NCBI RefSeq assembly: GCF_035593345.1
Contig: NZ_CP141606.1
Coordinates: 62,001 to 126,000, forward strand
Length of the DNA: 64,000 nt
Origin: Lelliottia sp. JS-SCA-14
GTDB lineage: Bacteria; Pseudomonadota; Gammaproteobacteria; Enterobacterales; Enterobacteriaceae
Direction of reading: 5' to 3'
Below the pieces are notes generated by a model. That model made no database searches and was not told where the DNA came from. It saw only the letters and a program-made list of their open reading frames with translations. A program made the translations under genes and the position numbers. This document shows positions 8,607-19,486 of this stretch, piece by piece. Numbering within the stretch: the stretch's first letter is position 1; the number at the start of each line of letters is the position of its first letter.

Positions 8607-10102
8607 GCCCGTATTTCTCGCGACTGGTCTCCGTCGTCGCCAGCTTTTTTATCTTCTCCGCCGCCTGGTTTTGTCTGTGGAGCATCAGCCTGCATCTGGT
8701 CGAGCGCCCGGAGCTGGCGGTGCTGCTGTTCCCGTTCGGTCTGCGTCTGGGGCTGATGCTGCAATGTCCGCGCGGCTACTGGCCAGTTTTGCTCGGCGCC
8801 GAGTGGATCATGCTGGTATGGCTGGCGCAGGAAGTGGCGCTGGCGCATCTCCCCTTATTGATGATCGGAGGTGTGCTGACGCTGCTCCCGGTGGCGCTGA
8901 TCTCCCGCTATCGCCATCAGCGCGACTGGCGCACGCTGCTGCGTCAGGGCGCAGCGCTGATCGCCGCCGCGCTGCTGCAATCCCTGCCGTGGATCGGTAA
9001 ACCCGACACTCTCACGGCCCTGCTGCTGACCCTCACCGGCGGGCTGACGCTGGCCCCGACCTGCCTCGTGATCTGGCACTATCTCACCAGCACCGTCTGG
9101 CAACCGCTCGGCCCGGCGCTGGTCTCCCAGCCGGTGAACTGGCGCGCGCGGCATCTCATCTGGTATCTGCTGCTGTTTGTGGTCAGCCTGTGGTTACAGC
9201 TCGGGCTGCCTGCGGAACTCTCCCGTTTTACGCCATTCTGCCTGGCGCTGCCGATTATCGCCCTGGCCTGGCACTACGGCTGGCAGGGGGCGCTGATCGC
9301 CACCCTGATGAACGCCATCGCGCTGATTGCCAGCCAGACGTGGCACGATCACCCCGTCGATTTACTCCTCTCGCTGCTGGCGCAAAGCCTGACCGGGCTA
9401 CTGCTGGGGGCGGGGATCCAGCGTCTGCGCGAGCTGAACCAGTCCCTGCAAAACGAGCTGGCACGCAACCGCCGTCTGGCGGAGCGTTTACTGGAAACCG
9501 AAGAGAGCGTGCGCCAGGAAGTGGCGCGCGAGCTGCACGACGATATCGGCCAGACCATCACCGCCATCCGCACTCAGGCGGGGATTGTCCAGCGCCTGGC
9601 CCCGGAAAATATCGGCGTCCGCCAGGGCGGGGCGCATATCGAACAGCTTTCGCTTGGGGTGTACGATTCGGTGCGTCGTTTGCTGGGCCGACTGCGCCCG
9701 CGCCAGCTCGACGATCTCTCCCTTGAGCAGGCGGTGCGTTCCCTGATGCGCGAGATGGAGCTGGAAGATCGCGGCATCGTCAGCCACATCGACTGGGCGA
9801 TCGATGAGTCGGGGCTGAGCGAAAGCCAGCGCGTGACGCTGTTCCGCGTCTGTCAGGAAGGGCTGAACAATATCGTCAAACACGCCAGCGCCAGCGCGGT
9901 CACGCTCCAGGGCTGGCAGCAGGACGACCGCCTGATGCTGGTTCTCGAAGATGACGGCTGCGGCCTGCCGCCCGGCTCCGGCCAGCAGGGTTTTGGCCTG
10001 GCGGGCATGCGCGAGCGCGTCACGGCGCTCGGTGGAACGCTGACGATCTCCTGCACTCACGGCACCCGCGTCAGCGTGAATTTGCCGCTGCGTTACTCGT
10101 AA
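8603..10102 (+). CDS. uhpB: Membrane sensor histidine kinase UhpB
   Basis: The 499-residue protein (E. coli 500) has an N-terminal half with about eight membrane segments and a cytoplasmic NarX/UhpB-type HPK7 kinase. The phospho-acceptor His lies in [14 protein letters not shown], around residue 312, and the ATP-binding part includes [12 protein letters not shown] and [11 protein letters not shown]. It relays the UhpC signal to UhpA. It overlaps uhpA by four bases and is followed nine bases later by uhpC. Confidence 0.95.
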   Translation: MSPYFSRLVSVVASFFIFSAAWFCLWSISLHLVERPELAVLLFPFGLRLGLMLQCPRGYWPVLLGAEWIMLVWLAQEVALAHLPLLMIGGVLTLLPVALISRYRHQRDWRTLLRQGAALIAAALLQSLPWIGKPDTLTALLLTLTGGLTLAPTCLVIWHYLTSTVWQPLGPALVSQPVNWRARHLIWYLLLFVVSLWLQLGLPAELSRFTPFCLALPIIALAWHYGWQGALIATLMNAIALIASQTWHDHPVDLLLSLLAQSLTGLLLGAGIQRLRELNQSLQNELARNRRLAERLLETEESVRQEVARELHDDIGQTITAIRTQAGIVQRLAPENIGVRQGGAHIEQLSLGVYDSVRRLLGRLRPRQLDDLSLEQAVRSLMREMELEDRGIVSHIDWAIDESGLSESQRVTLFRVCQEGLNNIVKHASASAVTLQGWQQDDRLMLVLEDDGCGLPPGSGQQGFGLAGMRERVTALGGTLTISCTHGTRVSVNLPLRYS

Positions 10103-10111
10103 GGACCGACG

Positions 10112-11440
10112 ATGTTTACCTTTTTGAAAACGCCCGCCAGCGCCGCGCCGATAGGCGACAAGCATGAGATCGACGCCCGCTACCGCTACTGGCGACGCCA
10201 CATCCTGACCACCATCTGGCTCGGCTATGCCCTGTTCTACTTCACCCGCAAAAGTTTCAACGCCGCCGCGCCGGAAATCCTCGCCAGCGGTGTAATGACG
10301 CGCACGGACATCGGCCTGCTGGCGACGCTGTTTTACATCACCTACGGACTGTCGAAATTCTTCTCCGGGATCGTCAGCGACCGCTCCAACGCCCGGTATT
10401 TCATGGGGCTGGGGCTGATCGCCACGGGCGTGGTGAATATCCTGTTCGGTTTTTCCACCTCGCTTTGGGCCTTCGCCCTGCTGTGGGCGCTGAACGCCTT
10501 TTTCCAGGGCTGGGGCGCGCCCGTTTGCGCACGCCTGCTCACCGCCTGGTACTCCCGCAACGAGCGCGGCGGCTGGTGGGCGATCTGGAACACCGCCCAT
10601 AACGTCGGCGGAGCGCTGATCCCCATCATGGTGGGCGCGGCTGCGCTGCACTACGGCTGGCGCGCCGGGATGATGATTGCCGGAACGCTGGCGATTTTCG
10701 CCGGGCTGTTCCTGTGCTGGCGCCTGCGCGACCGGCCTGAAACCGTCGGTCTGCCGCCGGTGGGTGACTGGCGTCATGACGAGATGGAGATCGCCCAGCA
10801 GCAGGAAGGCGCAGGCCTGACGCGCAAGGAGATCCTCACCAAATACGTGCTGCTGAACCCGTACATCTGGCTGCTTTCTCTGTGTTACGTGCTGGTCTAC
10901 GTGGTGCGCGCGGCGATCAACGACTGGGGCAATCTGTATATGTCCGAGACCCTGGGCGTCGACCTGGTGACCGCCAACTCGGCGGTGACGATGTTTGAGT
11001 TGGGCGGATTTATCGGCGCGCTGGTGGCGGGCTGGGGATCGGACAAACTGTTTAACGGTAACCGCGGCCCGATGAACCTGATTTTTGCCGCCGGGATTTT
11101 GCTCTCCGTCGGCTCCCTGTGGCTGATGCCGTTCGCCAGCTACGTGATGCAGGCGGCGTGCTTCTTCACCACCGGATTCTTCGTCTTTGGCCCGCAGATG
11201 CTGATCGGCATGGCGGCGGCGGAGTGTTCGCATAAAGAGGCGGCGGGCGCGGCGACCGGGTTTGTCGGCCTGTTTGCCTATCTCGGCGCGTCCCTCTCCG
11301 GCTGGCCGCTGGCGCGGGTGATCGACATCTGGCACTGGAGCGGATTTTTCGCGGTGATCGCCATCGCGGCGGGGATTTCTGCTCTGCTGTTGCTGCCGTT
11401 TCTGAACGCCCAGGCGCCGCGCGAGACTCACGAAGCGTGA
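10112..11440 (+). CDS. uhpC: Glucose-6-phosphate sensor UhpC (MFS family)
   Basis: This 442-residue MFS protein of the organophosphate:phosphate antiporter family is a paralogue of UhpT (FTRKSFNAAAPEILASG near residue 45). It detects external glucose-6-phosphate and stimulates UhpB autophosphorylation. It is the third gene of the uhpABC operon, and its identity follows from position and similarity. Confidence 0.94.
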   Translation: MFTFLKTPASAAPIGDKHEIDARYRYWRRHILTTIWLGYALFYFTRKSFNAAAPEILASGVMTRTDIGLLATLFYITYGLSKFFSGIVSDRSNARYFMGLGLIATGVVNILFGFSTSLWAFALLWALNAFFQGWGAPVCARLLTAWYSRNERGGWWAIWNTAHNVGGALIPIMVGAAALHYGWRAGMMIAGTLAIFAGLFLCWRLRDRPETVGLPPVGDWRHDEMEIAQQQEGAGLTRKEILTKYVLLNPYIWLLSLCYVLVYVVRAAINDWGNLYMSETLGVDLVTANSAVTMFELGGFIGALVAGWGSDKLFNGNRGPMNLIFAAGILLSVGSLWLMPFASYVMQAACFFTTGFFVFGPQMLIGMAAAECSHKEAAGAATGFVGLFAYLGASLSGWPLARVIDIWHWSGFFAVIAIAAGISALLLLPFLNAQAPRETHEA

Positions 11441-11577
11441 TACGCCTCACCTTTTTGCCCCGAGTGGGGCAAAACTAGGAAATTTTCCCGGTTTCGCCTG
11501 GACGCTGTCTCAGGCCAACGCGACTGCTGATTTTTACAATGCCTGCCATTCGCAGGTATTCCTATCAGGAGTTTTTG

Positions 11578-12969
11578 ATGCTGGCCTTTCTCAACCAGGT
11601 GCGCAAGCCGACCCTGGATCTGCCGCTCGAGATGCGGCGCAAAATGTGGTTCAAGCCGTTCATGCAGTCCTACCTGGTGGTCTTCATCGGCTACCTGACC
11701 ATGTACCTGATCCGCAAAAACTTTAACATCGCCCAGAACGACATGATCTCCACCTACGGGCTGAGCATGACGCAGCTGGGGATGATTGGCCTCGGTTTCT
11801 CCATCACCTACGGTGTCGGCAAAACCCTGGTCTCCTATTACGCCGACGGTAAAAACACCAAGCAGTTCCTGCCGTTTATGCTGATCCTCTCCGCCATCTG
11901 TATGCTCGGCTTCAGCGCCAGCATGGGCGCGGGCTCCGTCAGCCTGTTTATGATGATCGCTTTCTACGCCCTGAGCGGTTTCTTCCAGAGTACCGGCGGG
12001 TCGTGCAGCTACTCGACGATCACCAAATGGACGCCGCGCCGCAAGCGCGGAACCTACCTCGGCATGTGGAACATCTCCCACAACCTCGGTGGGGCGGGTG
12101 CGGCAGGCGTGGCGCTGTTCGGTGCCAACTTCCTGTTCGACGGCCACGTGATCGGCATGTTTATCTTCCCGTCGATTATCGCCCTGATTGTTGGCTTCAT
12201 CGGCCTGCGCTACGGCAGCGACTCCCCGGAATCCTACGGTCTGGGCAAAGCGGAAGAGCTGTTTGGCGAAGAGCTGAGCGAAGAGGATAAAGAGGCCGAA
12301 GACGAGTCGATGACCAAATGGCAGATCTTTGTTGAGTACGTGCTGAAAAACAAAGTCATCTGGCTGCTGTGCTTCTCTAACATCTTCCTGTACGTGGTGC
12401 GTATCGGTATCGACCAGTGGTCCACCGTGTATGCCTTCCAGGAGCTGAAACTCTCCAAAGAGGTGGCGATTCAGGGCTTTACGCTGTTTGAAGTCGGCGC
12501 GCTGGTGGGCACGCTGCTGTGGGGCTGGCTCTCGGATCTGGCGAACGGCCGTCGTGCGCTGGTGGCCTGCGTGGCGCTGGCGCTGATCATCGCGACGTTA
12601 GGGGTGTATCAGCACGCCAGCAACCAGTACGTCTACCTCGCGTCCCTGTTCGCCCTCGGCTTCCTGGTGTTTGGCCCGCAGCTGCTGATCGGTGTTGCCG
12701 CGGTTGGATTTGTGCCGAAAAAAGCGATCGGCGCTGCCGATGGGATTAAGGGCACCTTCGCGTATCTGATCGGTGACAGCTTCGCCAAACTGGGTCTCGG
12801 GATGATCGCCGACGGCACGCCAGTCTTCGGCCTGACCGGCTGGGCGGGCACCTTCGCCGCGCTCGACGCCGCCGCTATCGCCTGCATCTGCCTGATGGCG
12901 ATGGTCGCAGTGATGGAAGAGCGCAAAATTCGCCGCGAAAAACGGATTCAGAAATTGAAAGTAGCTTGA
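11578..12969 (+). CDS. uhpT: Hexose-6-phosphate:phosphate antiporter UhpT
   Basis: This 463-residue, 12-TM inner-membrane antiporter imports hexose phosphates (and fosfomycin) in exchange for phosphate. It starts [18 protein letters not shown] like E. coli UhpT and has the same length. The start at 11578 has a CAGGAG Shine-Dalgarno; the frame extends 13 codons upstream without a homologous counterpart. The 137-base gap after uhpC should contain the UhpA-dependent promoter. A strong terminator follows at 12992. Confidence 0.96.
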   Translation: MLAFLNQVRKPTLDLPLEMRRKMWFKPFMQSYLVVFIGYLTMYLIRKNFNIAQNDMISTYGLSMTQLGMIGLGFSITYGVGKTLVSYYADGKNTKQFLPFMLILSAICMLGFSASMGAGSVSLFMMIAFYALSGFFQSTGGSCSYSTITKWTPRRKRGTYLGMWNISHNLGGAGAAGVALFGANFLFDGHVIGMFIFPSIIALIVGFIGLRYGSDSPESYGLGKAEELFGEELSEEDKEAEDESMTKWQIFVEYVLKNKVIWLLCFSNIFLYVVRIGIDQWSTVYAFQELKLSKEVAIQGFTLFEVGALVGTLLWGWLSDLANGRRALVACVALALIIATLGVYQHASNQYVYLASLFALGFLVFGPQLLIGVAAVGFVPKKAIGAADGIKGTFAYLIGDSFAKLGLGMIADGTPVFGLTGWAGTFAALDAAAIACICLMAMVAVMEERKIRREKRIQKLKVA

Positions 12970-12991
12970 TGGATTGTGCAGGTAACTTTTT

Positions 12992-13016
12992 GCCCGGCTT
13001 AGCGCCGGGCTTTTTT
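12992..13016 (+). terminator. uhpT terminator
   Basis: A perfect 7-bp stem GCCCGGC/GCCGGGC with a 5-base loop is followed by six T residues, 22 bases after the uhpT stop. Confidence 0.9.
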
Positions 13017-13165
13017 GGTTCAGGAGTCTGGGAAATACCAACGAGCTAAGAGGTATTTAATAAATAGCAATATCTCCAAATCTTCAATAAAATTAAAAAT
13101 TCAAGGAAGAACCTTATTGGCTTTAGTTTGGTCAGAGGTTTTCATTATCTCTGGGGCGAGTCTCG

Positions 13166-14704
13166 ATGTCGTTGCGTGGCAATATCAATTCTACAGGCAT
13201 GTTCATTCTTGCGAGCATGGTGTTTTCGTTTCTTTTCAACTCCGCTTTCGGATATGGCCCGGCGGTGGCATATAGCTTTTTTACATTTATTTTAACCCTG
13301 ACATTCAGGAATGAAATTGTATATTTCTCAGCAATTATATTAGGGGCAGTCATAGCCTTCCTGTATTGTCCAGTTGGCTTAACCTTTGGTCCTCCAGATC
13401 TGAATGCCATGACTTCCGTGGCTTACACAGACAAAGCCGAAACCTTAGAGTTTCTCATGTCTATTTCGGTGTGGAAGTGGTTGATTGCAGTGTCAATTCT
13501 GTTCTCTGCTGCATCATGTTGTCTGCTAAGAAAAAAAACAACATTTGTACTGCCACGCATCCTTTCGCTACTGAGTATTATTTGTTTTTTCAGCATTCCT
13601 ATTAAGGCTGCATATCAGGAAAGTCAATTCTCACTTCTTGATTCACATTACCCGCCGATCAGATTCGTCAGTGATGCTCGCAATGCTTACAATCAGGTCA
13701 ATGCGGATAAAGCGTTTTATCAACACAACATGAAAATACCTGATGATTGGGGTGATGATATTCATGGGGGGAATTATAATACGGTGGTGATTATCATCGG
13801 GGAAAGCGTGCGGCGGGATTTTATGTCAGCATATGGTTTTCCGATAAATGACACATCATTTATGCAAGCAATACCCGGAATCATTTTTACTAACTATATT
13901 TCAAGCGGCCCTGCAACAGTATTATCTTTAACCCATTCATTGTATCGATTTAAAAATGGGAAAATAGAATATAACAACAGTATTGTCAGATTGCTCAGTA
14001 AACGCGGTTATCACACTAACTGGATTTCCAACCAGGGGATATATGGTGGCGCTGACAGCCCTGTCTCGCTTGCAGGAAAGCAGGCGGATGAGTTCCATTT
14101 TGTGAAGAATGGTTCTTCGAACAAGTTTCTTTACAGCCCGGATGAGAAGATGCTCCCTCTGGTGTCAGAAGCGCTAAACCGTAAAGGGAAAAAAGCGATA
14201 TTTATACACTTGATGGGTTCACATCCAATGGCCTGTGTTCGTACCTCTGGCCAGTACGATACGTTCTTCCGGTCGAAAGAAGAATCCTGCTACGTCCAGA
14301 GCATCAAGAATACCGACGCGTTGCTCAGCCACGTTTATGGGATGCTCGGCCAAAATTCTCAGAGTTGGGCAATGATGTACTTTGCCGATCATGGGCTTAG
14401 GGTTGTGGATAAAGGGACAAACGAGGAGCGTCAGCAGCACTCGGACAGGTATCAAAATGATTATGATGTCCCGCTTTTCGTGACAACTTCAGGCAGTAAA
14501 CAGAGTGAGAAAATCACCGCGCCGCGCTCAGGTTTCGATCTGATCCCCCTTATTACTCAGTTGGTGGGTATCAATGAGACTTCTACTGATGTTCAGTGCA
14601 ATTTGTACTCGGAAGAGGTTTGTCGCAAAGAGCGTCTTGTTTTGAAGAAAGACGGAACACGCGTTCCCTATAACGCACTGCCCAGAGAAGAAGCACTGTA
14701 TTAG
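13166..14704 (+). CDS. Phosphoethanolamine transferase-like membrane protein (sulfatase fold)
   Basis: The 512-residue protein has about five N-terminal membrane segments (to residue ~145), then a periplasmic alkaline-phosphatase/sulfatase-fold domain. The nucleophile motif GESVRRDFMSAYG (Ser214 where EptA uses Thr), FIHLMGSHP and FADHGLRV are the metal-site signatures of the EptA/OpgE/CptA group. It probably transfers phosphoethanolamine to lipid A, core or another glycan; the acceptor is unknown. The gene is distinctly more AT-rich than uhpT and yicN and occupies a spot where E. coli K-12 has an adenine permease gene, suggesting acquisition. Loss of activity is possible but no lesion is visible. 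Confidence 0.78.
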   Translation: MSLRGNINSTGMFILASMVFSFLFNSAFGYGPAVAYSFFTFILTLTFRNEIVYFSAIILGAVIAFLYCPVGLTFGPPDLNAMTSVAYTDKAETLEFLMSISVWKWLIAVSILFSAASCCLLRKKTTFVLPRILSLLSIICFFSIPIKAAYQESQFSLLDSHYPPIRFVSDARNAYNQVNADKAFYQHNMKIPDDWGDDIHGGNYNTVVIIIGESVRRDFMSAYGFPINDTSFMQAIPGIIFTNYISSGPATVLSLTHSLYRFKNGKIEYNNSIVRLLSKRGYHTNWISNQGIYGGADSPVSLAGKQADEFHFVKNGSSNKFLYSPDEKMLPLVSEALNRKGKKAIFIHLMGSHPMACVRTSGQYDTFFRSKEESCYVQSIKNTDALLSHVYGMLGQNSQSWAMMYFADHGLRVVDKGTNEERQQHSDRYQNDYDVPLFVTTSGSKQSEKITAPRSGFDLIPLITQLVGINETSTDVQCNLYSEEVCRKERLVLKKDGTRVPYNALPREEALY

Positions 14705-14795
14705 CGGGCTCTTTTGCGACTGAGTTTCTCGCGTTGTCCGCTGTCAGCCCCACGCGTTTCCCGATATCATGAGCGGCTTACATTAAGGAGAGCGC

Positions 14796-15248
14796 ATGGT
14801 CTGGATAATGCTGGCCACCCTGGTTGTGGTGTTTGTTGTCGGGTTTCGCATTCTGACGTCCGATTCGCGCCGCGCTATCAAGCGACTGAGCGAACGCTTA
14901 GGGATTACGCCGGTGCCGCTGGAGTCGATGATTGACCAGTTTGGCAAAACCGCAGGCAATGAGTTTATCCGCTATCTGGAGCGACCGGACGAGGCTCATC
15001 TGCAAAACGCCGCGCAGGTGCTGTTGATCTGGCAGGTCTGCATCGTCGATGGCAGCGAAGAGAACCTGCACGCCTGGCACCGGATTTTGCGCAAAGCGCG
15101 CCTGGCAGCGCCCATCACCGACGCGCAAATCCGCCTGACGCTGGGCTTTATGCGCGAGATGGAGCCGGACCCGCAGGAGTTCAACGCCTTCCAGCTGCGC
15201 TATAACCAGCTCTTCCTGCCGGAAGGGGGCGTGTTCTTCCTGCACTAA
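14796..15248 (+). CDS. yicN: DUF1198 family protein YicN
   Basis: This 150-residue protein has one N-terminal membrane segment (MVWIMLATLVVVFVVGFRIL) followed by a soluble helical domain. It matches recalled E. coli YicN in length and sequence (HLQNAAQVLLIWQVCIVDGS). Function is unknown. An AAGGAG Shine-Dalgarno precedes the start. Confidence 0.9.
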   Translation: MVWIMLATLVVVFVVGFRILTSDSRRAIKRLSERLGITPVPLESMIDQFGKTAGNEFIRYLERPDEAHLQNAAQVLLIWQVCIVDGSEENLHAWHRILRKARLAAPITDAQIRLTLGFMREMEPDPQEFNAFQLRYNQLFLPEGGVFFLH

Positions 15249-15269
15249 TTCACCACATTGCGGCTTTCT

Positions 15270-15339
15270 GCCGGGCGGCGCTGCGCTTGCACCGGGCTAC
15301 AAGTCCTGTAGGCCCGGTAAGCGCAGCGCCACCGGGCAC
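15270..15339. repeat. BIME (paired REP elements)
   Basis: Two inverted REP units, CCGGGCGGCGCTGCGCTTGC and GTAAGCGCAGCGCCACCGGG, face each other around a short spacer between yicN and nepI. Confidence 0.85.
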
Positions 15340-15434
15340 AAAAACCCACAAAAGTTGTCAAAACGTTAAATCCGTCACAGTTATGATGATAAACTGCGCG
15401 ACTTTCCCGCACGTTTTTATCCTCAGGTGACGCC

Positions 15435-16625
15435 ATGACAGAACAGATCCACTCCACGCCCACGACTCACACCAGTGAGGTGCTGCGACCAAACTGGTCG
15501 GCGGTTTTCGCCGTGGCGTTTTGCGTCGCCTGCCTGATTACCGTGGAATTTCTGCCGGTGAGCCTGCTGACGCCGATGGCCCAGGACCTCGGGATTTCCG
15601 AAGGCGTGGCGGGCCAGTCCGTCACCGTCACGGCGTTTGTCGCCATGTTCTCCAGCCTGTTCATCACCCAGGTCATCGGAACCATCGACCGCCGCAAGGT
15701 GGTGATCCTGTTCGCGGTGCTGCTTACCCTCTCCTGCGTGCTGGTCTCGTTTGCCGATAACTTTACTCTGTTGCTGCTGGGCCGCGCCTGTCTGGGCCTG
15801 GGGCTGGGCGGGTTCTGGGCGATGTCGGCCTCGCTCACCATGCGCCTGGTGCCTGCGCGCAAAGTGCCGAAAGCGCTCTCGGTGATTTTCGGTGCGGTGT
15901 CGATTGCGCTGGTGATCGCCGCCCCGCTGGGCAGTTTTTTGGGCGGGATTATCGGCTGGCGTAACGTCTTCAACGGCGCAGCGATCATGGGCATTCTGTG
16001 CATTTTCTGGGTGTGGAAAGCGCTGCCGTCCTTGCCTGGCGAAGCGGCGCATCACAAACAGAATATGTTCAGCCTGCTGAAACGCCCCGGTGTGATGGCG
16101 GGGATGACCGCCATCTTTATGGCGTTTGCGGGTCAGTTTGCCTTCTTCACCTACATTCGCCCGGTATTTATGACCATGGCCGGGTTTGACGTCGATGGCC
16201 TGACGCTGGTGCTGCTGAGCTTCGGTATTGCGAGTTTTGTCGGCACGTCGCTCTCTGCACAGTTCCTGAAACGCTCGCTCAAGATTGCTCTTGCGGGGGC
16301 GCCTCTAGTGCTGGCGGTCAGCGCCGTGGTGCTGATTTTGTGGGGCAGCGATAAGTGGGTGGCGTCGGCGATTGCGATTATCTGGGGCTTTGCGTTTGCG
16401 CTGGTCCCGGTAGGCTGGTCAACGTGGATCACCCGCTCTCTGGCCGATCAGGCGGAAAAAGCGGGTTCCATTCAGGTGGCGGTGATTCAGCTGGCGAACA
16501 CCTGCGGGGCGGCGATCGGCGGCTACGCGCTGGATAATCTGGGGCTGCTGTCGCCGCTGGTCTTATCCGGCACGCTGATGCTGCTGACCGCGCTGCTGGT
16601 GGCAGGGAAAGTAAAGGCTCAGTGA
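15435..16625 (+). CDS. nepI: Purine ribonucleoside efflux pump NepI
   Basis: This 396-residue, 12-TM MFS exporter matches recalled E. coli NepI (YicM): [12 protein letters not shown] start, [20 protein letters not shown] and [17 protein letters not shown]. It exports inosine, guanosine and purine analogues by proton antiport. The gene converges on yicL and their 3' ends overlap by seven bases. Confidence 0.93.
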   Translation: MTEQIHSTPTTHTSEVLRPNWSAVFAVAFCVACLITVEFLPVSLLTPMAQDLGISEGVAGQSVTVTAFVAMFSSLFITQVIGTIDRRKVVILFAVLLTLSCVLVSFADNFTLLLLGRACLGLGLGGFWAMSASLTMRLVPARKVPKALSVIFGAVSIALVIAAPLGSFLGGIIGWRNVFNGAAIMGILCIFWVWKALPSLPGEAAHHKQNMFSLLKRPGVMAGMTAIFMAFAGQFAFFTYIRPVFMTMAGFDVDGLTLVLLSFGIASFVGTSLSAQFLKRSLKIALAGAPLVLAVSAVVLILWGSDKWVASAIAIIWGFAFALVPVGWSTWITRSLADQAEKAGSIQVAVIQLANTCGAAIGGYALDNLGLLSPLVLSGTLMLLTALLVAGKVKAQ

Positions 16626-17521
16626 GCCTGAACGCGTCTGCGTGAATCCATCGAAATCAGCACCACCGACGACACAATCAGTAGCGTCCCCAGCCAGTCC
16701 GGCAGGGTAAAGGCCACACCCAGCAGCAGCACCGATAGCAGGGCGCTGCTCAACGGTTCGGCGCAGCTCAGGATGCTCGCCTTCGGTCCACCAATCATCT
16801 GCGCGCCCTTCAGATACAAACTGAAGGTCAGCGCCGTGCCGATCACCACCAGATAGAAGAAGGCCAGCAGCAGGCTGCCGTCGATCACGAAGGTGGTGCC
16901 GCGCCCGGCGTAGAACGGCGTCAGCATCAGTCCTGCAATCAACATACTCCAGCCGACAATCGGCAGCGTGCCGTAGCGGGCGATCAGCGTCGACGGATAG
17001 GTGGTGTAAAACGCGGCGGCGAAGGCCGAGGCGATACCAAAGAAGAGCGCTTCCGGAGAGATGGATAGCGACGTCGGATCGCCGTGGGTCACCAGTAAAA
17101 ACGTGCCGATAAGCGACGTCAAAATCGCCGCGAGGACAAAAATCCCGGGCCGTTTTTTTCGCGCCAGCGCGAACCAGGCCACGATAATGGTCGGGGAGAG
17201 AAACTGCAGGACCGTCGCGGTGGCGGCGTTGGATTTTTCAATCGTCAGCAGGAAGGTGAGCTGCACCGTGAGCGCGCCAACCAGTGAGAAAACCAGCAGG
17301 CTGATGGCGTCTTTGCGATGCCTGATGACCGAGAAAATCTTGTCGCCGTGGACGAAAGAGAGCGTCAGTAAAATCACGCCGGTAAACAGCAGACGAATCA
17401 TGGTCAGATAAGGCGAGGAAATCTGACTCTTCTCCATGATGTACTGCGCGCAAACCCCTGAACTGCCCCATAACACGGCGGCGATCAAGACATTCAGCAT
17501 CCCTCTTTTTGTGGAACCCAT
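16619..17521 (-). CDS. yicL: EamA/DMT family transporter YicL
   Basis: This 300-residue inner-membrane protein has ten predicted TM helices in two EamA repeats. It starts [20 protein letters not shown] and closely matches E. coli YicL. The substrate is unknown; EamA members export small metabolites. It converges with nepI. Confidence 0.92.
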   Translation of the reverse strand: MGSTKRGMLNVLIAAVLWGSSGVCAQYIMEKSQISSPYLTMIRLLFTGVILLTLSFVHGDKIFSVIRHRKDAISLLVFSLVGALTVQLTFLLTIEKSNAATATVLQFLSPTIIVAWFALARKKRPGIFVLAAILTSLIGTFLLVTHGDPTSLSISPEALFFGIASAFAAAFYTTYPSTLIARYGTLPIVGWSMLIAGLMLTPFYAGRGTTFVIDGSLLLAFFYLVVIGTALTFSLYLKGAQMIGGPKASILSCAEPLSSALLSVLLLGVAFTLPDWLGTLLIVSSVVLISMDSRRRVQAH

Positions 17522-17568
17522 GTTCTCCCCTGCATGCTCGTTTTTTTTCTAGCATATCATGGGAGCAT

Positions 17569-17638
17569 TGCCCGGCGGCGCTGCGCTTGCACGGGCCTAC
17601 GAAAATAGTAGGCCGGGTAAGCGCAGCGCCACCCGGCA
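17569..17638. repeat. BIME (paired REP elements)
   Basis: Two facing REP units (GCCCGGCGGCGCTGCGCTTG and TAAGCGCAGCGCCACCCGGC) sit between yicL and the porin gene, almost identical to the 15270 pair. Confidence 0.85.
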
Positions 17639-17653
17639 AATGACAGCACGGTT

Positions 17654-19039
17654 TTAGAACCACGCCTCCCACATCGCCCCAACGTTAAAGTCGTCGAACG
17701 TCTGGTCGTCGGTGCCGTTCACGCGCGCAGTGCGTTCGTTATCCACCTTGCCGCCGGTCACGTAGAAGCGCAGCATCGGACGGAATTCCGGGCCCATGGC
17801 GATGGACATGTTCTGCGACAGGGTCAGCTTCCAGCCTTTGTTATCGCCGCCGTTGTCATAGTCAACATGCTGCCAGCCCGCTTCCAGCCAGGTCGAATGA
17901 ACGTCGTTCCACCAGTGCATCGGGCGCACAATCGCGTTGTAGTTTTTGCGGTTGTCGGTGCTGTCGCGGCTGTTGTCATAGTCGTGGAAGGCGAGGATGT
18001 ACTCCACCTGGGTCTGCTGGGTGAACTTATGCAGCCCTTCGAAGCTGGCGTAAACCGTGGTCAGGTCTTCGGTTTTGTTGAACACGCTGTTGTCTGAGTT
18101 ATCCGAGTAGCGGGCGATCACTTTGTTCACGCCGCTGTCGTTGGTGTGGCTCAGGACCACGCCGCCCTGCCAGGCTTTCAGGCGATCGTCGCTCTCGATG
18201 GCTTTCGAATCGAAGCCGTAGTTGGCATAGATTTCCAGATCCAGCGGGCCGACTTTCATGCCGTGGATTTTAGAGGTCGCCGCGTAGTTGCCCTTATCGC
18301 CGGTGCCGGAGCCGCCGGTACAGGAGATGCGCGACGGGTTAGAACCGTCGTTTTCCACTTCCGGGTTACAGGACTCCACCGCCGCGACGGTCGCCACATC
18401 AAACTGCACGCCGCCGATGTCGAAGTTTTTCACCCCGGCACCCTGGCCGTCGTGGTTCATCCAGAAGTAGTCGTTGATGCCCTGCTGCGGACGCTGGTGG
18501 AAGTCACGCCCGGCCCAGAAATAGGCGTTCGGGTTAGAGGCCACAATGTTGGTCACCCCGGCGTAGGCCTTTTTCAGGTTAACTTCGTCGCCCCAGTGGT
18601 CGATCATCACGTTGATATCCCAGATCGCGCCGTTGTCGCCCTTGAAGGCTTTGGAGAGCTGGAACTCGCCGCCGTTGCCTTCGTTACCCAGACGACCAAT
18701 CGCCGAGCCGCCGTTGTAGGAACCGTCGACCGCGACATATTTCTGATCGCCCGCCTGGAAGTGCGCGCCGTAGCGGGCATAGCCGGTAAATTTAACGCCA
18801 AACGGAATCGCCAGATCCGGGGACTGCGCGGCGCTTTGCGGCTCGGTCACCACGTCCACTTTTTTCGCCACCGCGGCGTCCATTTTTGCCTGGCGATCGG
18901 CCAGGGCTTTATCCACCGCTTTAGCCACAATGGCGTCAATTTGCTCCTGCGTAAAATCTTGTGCGAGGACAGAAATTGGGCAAAGCGCGGCGATAACCGC
19001 CATTGTTAATGGAAGTTTTTTAATAATATTCATTGTCAT
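17654..19039 (-). CDS. LamB/BglH-type carbohydrate outer-membrane porin
   Basis: The 461-residue protein has a signal peptide ending SVLAQ, a short coiled-coil-like N-terminal segment (residues ~28-70, alanine/lysine-rich) as in ScrY/BglH, then a maltoporin barrel starting GVKFTGYARYGAHF and ending in a terminal aromatic residue (WEAWF). It should let beta-glucosides cross the outer membrane. It is the last gene of the PTS operon, separated from the IIA gene by 138 bases, so it may also have its own promoter. Specificity for cellobiose, arbutin or salicin cannot be told. Confidence 0.87.
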   Translation of the reverse strand: MTMNIIKKLPLTMAVIAALCPISVLAQDFTQEQIDAIVAKAVDKALADRQAKMDAAVAKKVDVVTEPQSAAQSPDLAIPFGVKFTGYARYGAHFQAGDQKYVAVDGSYNGGSAIGRLGNEGNGGEFQLSKAFKGDNGAIWDINVMIDHWGDEVNLKKAYAGVTNIVASNPNAYFWAGRDFHQRPQQGINDYFWMNHDGQGAGVKNFDIGGVQFDVATVAAVESCNPEVENDGSNPSRISCTGGSGTGDKGNYAATSKIHGMKVGPLDLEIYANYGFDSKAIESDDRLKAWQGGVVLSHTNDSGVNKVIARYSDNSDNSVFNKTEDLTTVYASFEGLHKFTQQTQVEYILAFHDYDNSRDSTDNRKNYNAIVRPMHWWNDVHSTWLEAGWQHVDYDNGGDNKGWKLTLSQNMSIAMGPEFRPMLRFYVTGGKVDNERTARVNGTDDQTFDDFNVGAMWEAWF

Positions 19040-19177
19040 CTCTATTAATTTACATTTTATTCAGACAATAACCAGCCCGTTCCGATTTGACAGAATATGT
19101 CGCTATCATCAGAAGAAGTTGATTTATATTTTTAGTGGTACAGAGGGTCTAATTTAACGTAACGGTATCTCCCTTTA

Positions 19178-19483
19178 TTATCTCTGGTAGAGATGAATAA
19201 TCTCTTCGGACAATTCACGGGCTAACAGTGAATTCATTAAATGATCCTGGGCGTGCACCATAATTAAGGTCATCGGCTGGCGGGCTTCGCCCGCGTCCTG
19301 TTCGATGAGTTTGGTCTGCATATGGTGCGCCTGGCGCGCGTAGCCATCGGCTTCGCGCAGCAGGCTTTTGGCTTCGTCGAGGTTGCCCTGCCGGGCCGCG
19401 TGCAGGGCTTCAAAGCACAGGCTACGCGACTGACCGGCGTTGACGATAATTTCCATTACGGCGTCTTCTAATGCAATCATCAT
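19178..19483 (-). CDS. PTS lactose/cellobiose-type EIIA component
   Basis: This 101-residue all-helical EIIA of the lactose/cellobiose family carries the phospho-accepting His in the motif MVHAQDHLMNS (residues ~76-86). It accepts phosphate from HPr and passes it to the IIB protein encoded at 22232. It lies three bases after the GH1 gene in the same operon. Confidence 0.9.
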   Translation of the reverse strand: MMIALEDAVMEIIVNAGQSRSLCFEALHAARQGNLDEAKSLLREADGYARQAHHMQTKLIEQDAGEARQPMTLIMVHAQDHLMNSLLARELSEEIIHLYQR

Positions 19484-19486
19484 TCA

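Noticed and set aside
9488..11431. Long minus-strand open frame (647 codons) opposite uhpB/uhpC
   Set aside because: Low-complexity Arg/His/Gln-rich translation, antisense to two strongly conserved genes; a GC-rich shadow frame.
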